Shown: in pieces, positions 51,470 through 61,325 of the stretch
Position numbering within the stretch: the first letter of the stretch is position 1
Layout: each line of letters starts with the position of its first letter
Assembly (NCBI GenBank): GCA_021613535.1
Contig: CP075497.1
Span: forward strand, 8,990,001 to 9,054,000
Direction of reading: 5' to 3'
Length of the DNA stretch: 64,000 nucleotides
From: Adineta vaga
Taxonomy: Eukaryota; Rotifera
Made by a program: the position numbers and the translations under genes
The notes under the pieces: generated by a model
What the model was told of the DNA's origin: nothing
The model's input: the letters and a program-made list of their open reading frames with translations, nothing else
Database searches by the model: none

Positions 51470-52570
51470 ATGATGACAATCAATAATCAAGATAACCGTT
51501 GTCTACGTTGTCATATTCGAGAAAAACTTCTTGAAACATTTAAAAAATGTTCATACTGTTCAAAGAAACATTGTCATCAATGTTGGACAGAATTGCAAGC
51601 ATCAGATGAATATAAAAGTTTGATTAACAACACGAATCAAAGAAGAATATGTTCAACATGTATACAAAATTTACTGCAACATATAACAATGAAAAAATCT
51701 CATCAAAAGAATCTGACAGGAGTTGATAATAATGATGACGATTATCAATTAGCATTGGCAATAGCTTTATCACAAAAAGAGGCGGACGAAAAACAAAAAC
51801 AGAAACGAGATGAAATAAAAATCGAAATCAGATCAAATAAAAATGATAATTTATTAGATAAAACGGCGGAAGCAATTGAAAGATTTATGAATCGAGCAAA
51901 AAGTAATTGTAAGTTAATGCCAAATATCATAATATCAAATTAATCTAATGGAAAATTAATAAATATACATAACAAAAGATTTATTCATTCGATCATATCG
52001 GACAGGAAAATAATACGCAAGATCACTAAAACATTTCAATCTTCGAAACTATTTAGATTCTTTTCACTTTTACAAAACCGAAATCTATAAAACGAATGAT
52101 ATTGCCAATTCTTTGTAGATCAACGAAATCGTGATGTTATTGGAGATACTGCATTACTTTCTGCATTTATTTTACTTCAAACATGTGCAACTGAACTTGA
52201 ACAGTTGAAAGATGATCTTGATCATCAACGTCAACATTTTGAAACACTTCAAGAAAAACTAACAACAATACGTGATGCTCGGTAAAATGAAATGAAAATA
52301 TTGTCTGAGAAAAGAATGATTATATAAGTTGTTGATAGTGAAGCATTGAATATTCTTCGTTATGAATACCAGGAAAACAAACGTCACGAACAAAAACATC
52401 TTGAACAACAACGTCGATTGATAATGATGCAAAAAGTTGCTGATCTTCGACAATTTAAACATACACAAATTGCAAATTTTCAACAGAGTTATTTTCATCG
52501 TTTACTTGATGAAGAACAACAGTCAACTGAACGTTTGAAAAAACAAAAAAAAATTTTAAATGAAGAATAA
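51470..52570 (+). CDS. HRS/HGS-like ESCRT-0 protein, short form without VHS
   Basis: Three exons (51470-51908, 52119-52281 and 52339-52570), 277 aa. N-terminal zinc finger with FYVE spacing, CLRC-x12-CSYC-x4-CHQC-x22-CSTC, but the phosphoinositide motif RRHHCR is replaced by TFKKCS. A ubiquitin-interacting motif follows (DDDYQLALAIALSQKEADE). The coiled-coil core then aligns with HRS: AIERFMNRAKSN, RDVIGDTALLSAF and ETLQEKLTTIRDAREALNILRYEYQENKR. HRS is normally ~750 aa with an N-terminal VHS domain and a Pro/Gln-rich tail with a clathrin box; both are absent here. I place the start at ATG 51470. Could be a functional paralogue that binds ubiquitin cargo without PI3P. Confidence 0.8.
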
Positions 52571-52670
52571 TTTGCATCATAGTGACATCTTTTCTTCTCT
52601 TGCTCCTTTCTCTCAGCTTACTCATCATCTTGTTGGTTGAAAGAGAAAAAAAATAATCGACCGACAGCCT

Positions 52671-52696
52671 TAGCTAGCTAGCTAGTTAGTTAGTTA
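52671..52696. repeat. TAGC/TAGT tetranucleotide run
   Basis: TAGC units passing into TAGT, in the 152-nt gap between the HRS-like and rabaptin genes, ending about 27 nt before the rabaptin ATG. Confidence 0.85.
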
Positions 52697-52722
52697 TTTT
52701 TGTTCTGTAATAAATAATAACA

Positions 52723-55700
52723 ATGACGGAAACTCTTGGTAATGAACTAGCGTTCTTTTTTCTTAGTTAAATATTGATAAAATCATTCTTCTTTTTCTTA
52801 TTAAAATAAAAGATTTTTCTCAACTACCGAATAATATCAAAGATTACATATCAACATTACAAAATGATAATAAACGTCACGTCGATGAAGTACAATTGTT
52901 ACAAACACAATTGAATAATTTGACAGCCGTTGTTGATTTTGCTGATTCAACTAAAATCGCCGAAATAGCAGATCTTAGACAAAAACATCAACAGGAACTT
53001 GCAACGATAAATATTCTTATGGAAGGTTTGTTGTTCTTGAAGATGCAAAGAAAAAAACATGATGGATAAATCTTTTTCTTTTTTTGAAGAAACTATTCGT
53101 GATCGAGTCGGTGATGCACGAGATAAATATGATAGTGAAGTGAATACTCTACGACGAAAATTTGAATTACTTCAACAAGAAAATTATGAATTAAAATCTA
53201 AAGTTGCTGATGACAAGTAGTTCGATTGATTTTCAATGAAAAATCATTATTGATTTTTATTTTTAGAGATAGTGTGTTAGCAACTATATCACGATCATTA
53301 CGTGATAAATTAACATCGAATCAATCAACACTAGCACAAGAAAATGAAAATCTTGAAGAAGACATGAGAAAAGCACAAGAAAGTACTTTAATGTTAAAAT
53401 CAGTAATCATTCCATTAGAATCCGAAATTAATCAATTAAAAATTCAATTAAAAGATGCAAAAGATAAAATTTCTGAGCTTGAAGCATTGGTAAAACTCAA
53501 CATTATCATCAAAGAAGACAATTGAACATCTCTACTTCTTCTTTTTTAGCCGCGTGAAGTTAAAATCTCCTTTCCATCCAATGAACAAGACAATCAACAG
53601 TCTTCTGTAAGTACTCAATTTGTTTTATTCAAAAAAACTTTCAAAGTACAATTCGATTTTATCTTTCAAAAAAATCGTTTGCCATATAATGAATATACCG
53701 ACCATGGTTCCGGTACATAGATTAAACTTGATGCATATTTTGTTCGTAAGATTTCATCATTCCAAAAGAAACTTGTCCAAACAGCAACAAAGATAATCGT
53801 TAAATGAAATGTAAATAATAAAAATCGTCCATTGATATCTAAACGATTTCCTTTAACAAAACGTTGATAAAGCCAAATAATTGTCATGAAAAATGTCGTC
53901 GCAATAAACAATGGTGTTATTTGTCCTTCGGTAACTAAATACCAATAATAGGTCGAATTCAATAAAGCTAATGGCCAAAAGCCTTTTGCATTGGTGCTTT
54001 TCGTTTGGGTTGAAACAAATGTACTATTGAAAAAGAGTAGAAAACAAAGAAAATACGGCAGATACCTAAATTATCTCAATGATAAAAAACAAGATGAAGA
54101 ATACGACAAAATGTTGGACATACCACATATAATGACCTAGTTCTTCATCATAAAAATAGAGTAATTCAAATGAATCAATCAAACTTGGTGGATCAAGTTT
54201 TTGCATAATTGGATTTTCACGTACACTTAAATGTAATTGATAACCATTGAGTACTAAACGATGATTAATTGAATCTCCGACTAAATGAATACTTGCACCC
54301 ATGACAAAAATTGTCATTAAAATTGTAAATAAACTTTGATTAACCTTTCTTGGACTTTTCAATATTAAACTTTGTAAAATAAATGGTGTAACAATATTAT
54401 ATATCATATGAAAATAATCGCCAACACTTGGTAAATTCAATGGAAACCATTCAAGTGGAAATATCAACATAGCAATTGGACGACCAAAATCAAGTATCCA
54501 ATTCTCAATAGCAAATAATAACCAAAGATGCCAATGAAATTTTTCTACATGTTGTGGTGTTCGACGATCAGTCATGATTTTTTTGATATTATATTCAATA
54601 ATGAAAATGAATGATATAGAAGAGAAGATTATGTGGCTTTAGTGTACTTTAATACTCGAATTTACAGAGTGAGAAAAGCAAGCAGCTGTGTACGACCTTG
54701 AAATAAAATAAAATATGATAGACGACTAAAAATAATCGAGAAGAAATCTTTTGTTATTCCTTATCATTTATTTTGTCATAGTTTATCTGGTTGAAATTGA
54801 CATTTTCATGAATTTTATTTCAGGAAGATACATCGTCTGATCAACAATCAACAGCAGATAATACAATTCCATCGTATGAACTAGCAATCGTTCGTCTCAA
54901 TGCTTATTGTTCAAAATTAAAAGATCAAGTTCAAGAATTAACAGTACAATTGGATAAAAGTAATAGAAAACATTCTCTTTTTCATGATTTGATTGATTGA
55001 TTGATATTTTTATAAGGTCAAAGCTCTGAAAAACATGCAAATGATGAACGAGATAAATATGTTCAAATCTATGGACATACTCATGATCGTTTTGTAGCAT
55101 TTGAAAAAAAACAATTACAACAAATGCGTCGATTATTAACCATATTAACATCTGATCAACATAAAATTTTAACTGGTACATTTACTTTTATTTTTCTCTT
55201 TATCTATCGTAGACATTTGTATTTTTAGAAGTTTTTACTTCAAAAGAACCGTCTACAAATCAATTAACAACTGATGAATCACAAGAAGTTAAAAGTACAA
55301 ATAATAATGATGATGATAGAAAACTCTATGTTGCACGTTATCGTAAAACCGAAACCGATTGGGAAGAGTTGCTCTCACAGGTTTGTTCTTCGCCAATGAA
55401 AGTTATAGACAAGAAATGTTCGTCTTTCTTTGCCATGATGATAGTTCGATTGCCCCCATCTTTACTTCTATCTTTTTCTTTCCTTCCTTAACAATACAAA
55501 TCGAAACGATAGATCCTAGAAATCTGTCAGAAATAAAGTCGATGAGTAATAATTACGGTCGAAAAGTAAAATGAAAAGAAAAAAAATAAAGTTTTATTTT
55601 ATAATTTTTCAATGTATTTTTTCTTTAGATTAGTCAAATAATGGATTTATCACAAAAATTTTGCGATAAATGTTCACAACAACGTGATGAAAATAACAAA

Positions 55701-57367
55701 TTAATTCTATTAAATACTCAAAAACAAGAAGAAAATGTGAAATTATTATTTGATTTATCATTAGCTAAAGCTGAATATGAAAAAGAACAACAAATACGTA
55801 TGCAACTTGAAAAACAATTAGCCGAAACAAATACAATTATTGATGAAGTAAATAATAACAAGAAAAGAAAGGACTAATGTCCTTGAAAAATTCTAGAATC
55901 ATTTGTAGATATTTGATATATGATGAGGGTGAGAGGAATTTAATTGATATAGCTGCTCTAGTTGTTTATGATTGCTCAATGAAAATGATTTCAAATATTA
56001 AATTAACTTGATTATTATTTTAAATTTCTCTTTTAGCTGTCGAATTTGAAAAGTAAAACCGACAAAAATGATTCTGATTTTCGTGATATGAAATCTCATT
56101 ATGATAATTTATTTGCTGAACAAGTGAATAATATTAAAAAGCTCGTTAAAGAACGTGAATTATTACATTTATATATTAAACGATTAGAAGCAGAAAATGC
56201 TTCACTTGCATCTATCACTAATGAAAATGAAACTGTAAAATTATTAACTAATTCATCTCAAGCACCAACAACACTCGACGTAATTTTTCATTAACAAAAA
56301 ATCTTTCCTTATTATCGATCTGTTTTTCTAGGAAGCTTGGAATTTAATTGTTAAATTACGTGAACAAATCATTCAACAATTAAAAATTAAAGATAAATTA
56401 AAAAATGATATTTATCAATTGCATAACAATCACAAAGCTGACATTCATGAACGAGAACAAATTGAACATTTACTCAATCGAGATTTAAATACTGCCAAAG
56501 ATGAAATCAGTAATTATTTTTATTCAAAATAATTTGTATTTTGTTTTTGTTATTTTAGTTGTTTTACAAAGTTTACAAACGGAATACGAACGTGTAATGA
56601 GTTTGAAAAAAGATTTGGAAAAACAATTAGATGAACGTGCTAATGAATTGAAAACAACAAAAACCGTAGCAAATTCGTTTACAAATCAATTGAAAGAAAA
56701 ACTCGAACAAATTACAAATGCAAAGGTAATGTAAAGATTATTATTTCGAAGAAAAATGTTTGATCAGTCATTTCCTAGGCACATGTTGATGAAGAAAATG
56801 CAGCATTACGTGTTCAAATGCAGAAATTAAAGATTGATTTAGAAAATAATGAATTAGTCCAACATGATTTTGTTAAACTTTCCCAATCGCTTCAAGTATG
56901 TTAGTAAGTTAGAGATAACTTATTTTGAATTAGAAAGATTTTTTAAATTAAATATCAATTCTTCTCTCTCGCGTATCAAAAGGTACAATTAGAAGATATT
57001 CGAAATTCTGAACATCAATTACGTTGGCAACCTGAAGAAGATTATCCTGAATGTCAACGTTGTCATTCACAATTTTCCGTCACTTGGCGGAAACATCATT
57101 GTCGTAAGTTCGTCTATGTATTTTCACATCATAATTCATTCTTCTCTCTTTTTTTTCTATTAAGGTCATTGTGGTAAGTCATGAAATTTCAATCGTTTCT
57201 TTTCTTAATTTGATTTATGAATAGGTAAAGTCCTTTGTAAAGATTGTACTAATAAAACTGTTTATACTGGTCCAAATAATCGCCCATCTCGTGTATGTGA
57301 TGTTTGTTATACGTTACTTGTCAAAGATTCTCAACCCTATTTTCATTCATCAGTACCCGATATCTGA
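52723..57367 (+). CDS. RABEP1: Rabaptin-5 (RABEP1/2) with C-terminal FYVE finger
   Basis: Rab5/Rab4 effector on early endosomes, mostly coiled coil. Sixteen exons, 759 aa, length divisible by three: 52723-52738, 52813-53025, 53090-53216, 53267-53489, 53550-53606, 54824-54959, 55017-55175, 55229-55380, 55629-55847, 56037-56279, 56332-56509, 56559-56725, 56779-56895, 56983-57103, 57165-57173 and 57225-57367. Rabaptin marks: [13 protein letters not shown] then [23 protein letters not shown], a CDKC pair after TDWEELL, and [19 protein letters not shown]. The end is a canonical [36 protein letters not shown]. Vertebrate rabaptins stop before this. CLN6 is nested in intron 5. Confidence 0.88.
53666..54575 (-). 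CDS. CLN6: CLN6 transmembrane ER protein, nested in rabaptin intron
   Basis: Multi-pass ER membrane protein that helps export lysosomal enzymes; mutated in neuronal ceroid lipofuscinosis. 283 aa in two exons (54575-54124 and 54065-53666) joined by a 58-nt intron, TG|G, giving MWYLPYF. Strong match to CLN6: [71 protein letters not shown] and [15 protein letters not shown]. It sits wholly within rabaptin intron 5 (53607-54823) on the opposite strand. Confidence 0.95.
57165..57173 (+). other. 9-nt microexon of rabaptin FYVE finger
   Basis: GTCATTGTG between a TATTAAG acceptor and a GTAAGT donor. With flanking phase-1 ends it spells R-H-C-G of the invariant HHCRHCG motif. Without it, the frame is kept but His-Cys-Gly, including a zinc ligand, is lost. 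Confidence 0.85.
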
Positions 57368-57620
57368 TTTTTACTCTTTTTCAATTCGACGACAAGCATT
57401 TGCTTACTCTCTCTCTCTATTGTTTGTGTTGTCTACCTAGTCGTCATATTTATTTATTCAGTTGTCTTCTTCTTCTTCTTCTTTTTTTTCATTCCGTTTT
57501 CATTCGAAATCTATCTGGTGATTGTATGTTCAACGTTGTATTTCTCTTTATTTTTTTTTGTTTGCTCATATAAAAGAATAAAAAGACAGAAAATTTAAGA
57601 AAGAAACATAGATATAGCTT

Positions 57621-58672
57621 TTATAACTTTGAAGTTGTAGCAATGCCTTCCTCACGACTTTTCTTTTCAACTGAACGAGAATAACTTTGTACAGTATCAC
57701 GATCAAGAAGTTGAGGTTTATGAAGCCAATGACCGCCATCATTTATCAAAATACTTCCAGTTATATTTTGACCGGCTGTTGAGCAAAGATAAAGAACAGA
57801 CATTCCGATATCCCATTTCGTGCCGATTCGTTTTAATGGAATTGATTCAAGTAAAGGATTATCAGGATTATTCGCATCCATCAAAGCTCCACCTAATTTA
57901 GAAAAGCCAGCGGTATCTGCAATAGGTCCTGGTGCAATACCATTGACACGAATACCAAATTCACCCCATTCTAAAGCTAATGATCGTGTCAAGGCATCAA
58001 TTGCTGCTTTAGCTGCACAAACATGCGATTGATACCACATTGCAGCATAATGAAAAGTTGCACTGATATTAATTATATTTGGATTTGAACTTTTACGAAG
58101 CTAAGAGAAAATAAAACAAAGAAACTTAGAGACTGAGAAATAGAGAATGATTTACTTCAGCGAAAGCTGCATGACACATGTTAAATGTACCTTGTATATC
58201 AATATCAAGAACTGTTTTAAAACCTTTTGGCGAAAGATTTTCTGCTGCACAGAGAAAACTACAAATATGTTAATGAAAAATAAATTCCCACTATTTTCTT
58301 CAATTTAACTCACTTTCCTGCTGCACCATTGATTAAAACATCTAATCGACCATATTTTTCCACAGCTGATTGCACAGCTCGTTTACCATCTTCTGGGATT
58401 CGAACATCGCCTTGAACACCTGTTGCTCGAATACCTTCCTCACCTAACATTTTCTCTGCTAATTGAAGCATTTCTACTCGTCGTCCCATCATGACTACAC
58501 TACATCCATGTTTTCCTAACTGTCGACATATTTCTAGTCCGATTCCACTTGAACCTCCAGTAACAAGTGCAACTTGTTTTTCCAAAATATTTGGTTTAAA
58601 TGGTGACTCAGTTGACATTGTTCTTAGAGAGAAAATCTTTCTTGATAGATCACTTAACGATCTAGAAAACAT
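57621..58672 (-). CDS. DECR2: Peroxisomal 2,4-dienoyl-CoA reductase
   Basis: SDR enzyme reducing 2,4-dienoyl-CoA with NADPH in oxidation of polyunsaturated fatty acids. Three exons (58672-58314, 58258-58156 and 58100-57621), 313 aa. Cofactor motif VALVTGGSSGIGLEICRQ, basic NADPH-type residues GRRVEML, NGAAGNFLCAAENLSPKGFKTVLDID (DECR2 pattern NCAAGNFLCPA), the lysine in CAAKAAIDALTRSLALEWG, and RVNGIAPGPI. The C-terminus is SKL, a peroxisomal targeting signal 1. An acceptor CTAG abuts the ATG; the first 18 residues (before MSTES) could instead be leader. Confidence 0.95.
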
Positions 58673-58719
58673 CTAGAAAAATATCGTGTTTATTTACTTT
58701 GAATAATCAATTCATCATT

Positions 58720-60272
58720 TTATTTCGATTGTCCATTACGTATACAACCGGGACATGTAAAGATAGTACCATGTATAAAAAGATCACATTCGAAACAAAA
58801 AAAACTTTTACAATTCGTACATTGATAGATTGTCTTATGTTTCTGTTCATCAAACATCTGTTGACAACCAAAACATTTTTCATTGATCGATTTTTCCATT
58901 GTTAATTCAATAAATTGTTCAATTGGAAATAAGAAATGATACGAACGTGCTAAATGTGGTGCTGATACCAATGTTAAATGGCATACACTACATTCAGTCG
59001 GTAATTCACAATATTTACTTTCACATGTTGGACAAAAATAACCACCAATTGAAAAACCATTCGTACCACCACGTTGTTCAAGATGACACATACACATCGA
59101 AGCTTTCTCATGTTTAGCACTTGCTGTTGTTGATGTTAGGTTGGCATTCGATGTTGTATATGTTCGATATTTTGGAAAACCCATTCGTACAAGTGAAGAT
59201 TCAAATTTATCTAATGCTGGCAATGGTCGAGAATGAATTTGTAATAATTCTTGAAAATGAGTAGAATCAGTGATAACATGAAATAGACCTTTAAACAAAT
59301 AAGATATATATATATATTTTTTTTTTTTGAGAGAGAGAGAGAAATAACAATACGAAGATTATTCATTACCTTTAGTATCAGTACATAATTTTCGAAAGAT
59401 GCGAACTTCAGCGGATAAACTAATCACCGAACAACGAATCTCGTTCTCTTTACAAGTCTAAAAAAACGAAATTTGATGAAATGTATTTCTTGTATAATAA
59501 TTATTACTTTAATCGTTTGTATAATATTTCCAGGATCACATGTTGCTAAACAACCGAGAACGAATAACATTTCACGACTAGAATATTTTGGCATATGTCT
59601 ATAAAAGAAAATATGATTTGTCTTCGAAATGGTTTTTCAATAATGTTCGACTTTAATGTTTGTAATCCTATTTCAAGTGCATTTTGAATGGAAGCTTCGC
59701 CTTCACATTCTTGATATTTTAATTGTTCAAGTAAAGCAACATGTGAACGTGGATTACCGGCTAATTCACTAATTTTTTCTACACGTTTTTTTCGTGTGAT
59801 TATAATACCGATTTGTGAGATTGGATTTGAGTCAAAGTAGAGAAAAATAAATTCTTTTAAAAGCTAAAATGACATGTGATAATTGCAGAAACGATGAAAT
59901 TATAACAAACTTCAATGGCACAAAATAGACGATTTGGACGAAGATCTTGATCTTTCATTGCATCTGACAGATCTAAAACTAAATACAGATGACGCATCTA
60001 AATAAAAATAAAATTTAAGTTTAGATTCTATGAAATTGAAAAAAATCAAACCATGCCAAGGCGAACATTGGGTAATTGTGCCAATTCTTTCCGTCGATTT
60101 TTCTGATTGATCGCATTAACTGTAGCTGTGATTGAACCACTTTCATCTTCTTGAATAACTTCCCTAAATTAGATGAAACATAATTTCTATCATATAGTCT
60201 AATGAATATTCAAATTTACCAAGTTCTCTCATATCCTGATTCCCAACGATATTGATCGTCATTTTCATCCAT
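58720..60272 (-). CDS. GTF2H2: TFIIH subunit p44 (GTF2H2 / SSL1)
   Basis: Core TFIIH subunit stimulating the XPD helicase in transcription and nucleotide excision repair. About 403 aa in seven exons (60272-60220, 60163-~60053, 59997-59911, 59863-59652, 59598-59508, 59457-59370 and 59288-58720). ERTWEVIQEDESGS starts the family; vWA domain RHLYLVLDLSDAMKDQDLRPNRL, then NPISQIGIIITRKKRVEKISELAGNPRSH. C-terminal zinc modules are GGYFCPTCESKYCELPTECSVCHLTLVSAPHLARSYHFLFP and a C4C4 RING ending CPGC. My exon 2 end is uncertain by one base near 60053-60061; the family sequence VRLGMMRHL requires the longer reading. Confidence 0.93.
59303..59342. repeat. TA / poly-T / GA microsatellite in GTF2H2 intron
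   Basis: Compound simple repeat occupying half of the last GTF2H2 intron (59289-59369). Confidence 0.85.
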
Positions 60273-61325
60273 TTTCAATTTACAAATATATCTGAAATTT
60301 AACCTATACTAGATAAAAATACCTGAAAGTATATATCATACATTCTTTATTTAGAAGACGAGAGTATATTAGTAGATAGCTTACAATCCATAAATCACCT
60401 GAAACAGTCGAAAGCACGTATACAATTGTCAAACAACTAGTGTCGCTGGTAGACGGTTATAGACAAAATTTGAATATAGGAACTAAATAAACTGGTGAAA
60501 CAAATTTCAATAATCGATTTCACTTTATTCATAACATTGTATTTTTAGAAAGCTTAGTAAATCTAAATATTTCTACGCATTAGTTGTTTCCATCATGCAT
60601 GAAAAAGAGAGAGAATAAAATATTATCCCTTCTTCTATCCAATAATTTAATCGTTCATAAACAAAAACACAATGTTCTTATAGAGTTGCTAGAATATCAA
60701 ACTATACAGTTCCAAAACAATCCAGCAAGATCATCAATAACAAGACAAATCTGTACGATTTGATAATTAACAATAATTCTTAAATTGAAATAATTAGTTT
60801 ATATTAGGTGCAAAAACAACATTCCATTCTTAGAATATATTATATCAATGTCACTAATGAAAACATGCTGACATTGAAAAACAACTTGAAAGAAGGATAT
60901 AAATATATATTTTCCCACATTATTAGTTTAAATTTATATTCACAGCATTATGTTTCTTCTTCTCTTTAATCTCTCGTCAATACAAATCGAAAGACAAAGA
61001 CTGACTAAAAACATACATTCAGAGTGGCGACCTCATCTCGAACAAAGCTCGATAGCTGTATATCTGATTGGTCATGATTGTGCCGCGAACAAACAAAGAT
61101 CAGTTGTTCATAGAGAAGACAAAGCATTCAGTCGTTCGTTGAATGACCGTTTGTTCGTTCTTCTCTTTCTTTCGACACTTTTGTTCGAGCAAACGAACGC
61201 ACATTGTTTCGTTCTTGCCGTGATTGAAAAAAATTGTTTTTTTTCTTCATTTAGATTAACTTTTATGATAATTATATATTAAATTCGTTTAACTATGCTC
61301 GCCCATTTATCAAATACAAGTCCTT
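60273..61325. other. Divergent intergenic region
   Basis: About 1.05 kb upstream of GTF2H2 (-) and the repeat protein (+). A 110-codon frame (60950-61282) lies just before the latter but shows no family resemblance. Short GTTCGTT-type direct and inverted repeats occur near 61130-61200. Probably promoter sequence. Confidence 0.45.

Noticed and set aside
51193-51486. 97-codon + frame before the HRS-like gene, considered as a missing VHS exon
   Set aside because: Pyrimidine-derived Ser/Phe/Leu sequence with no VHS features, out of frame with 51470.
60950-61282. 110-codon + frame ahead of the repeat protein
   Set aside because: Does not splice in phase into 61326 onwards and matches nothing; probably promoter sequence.
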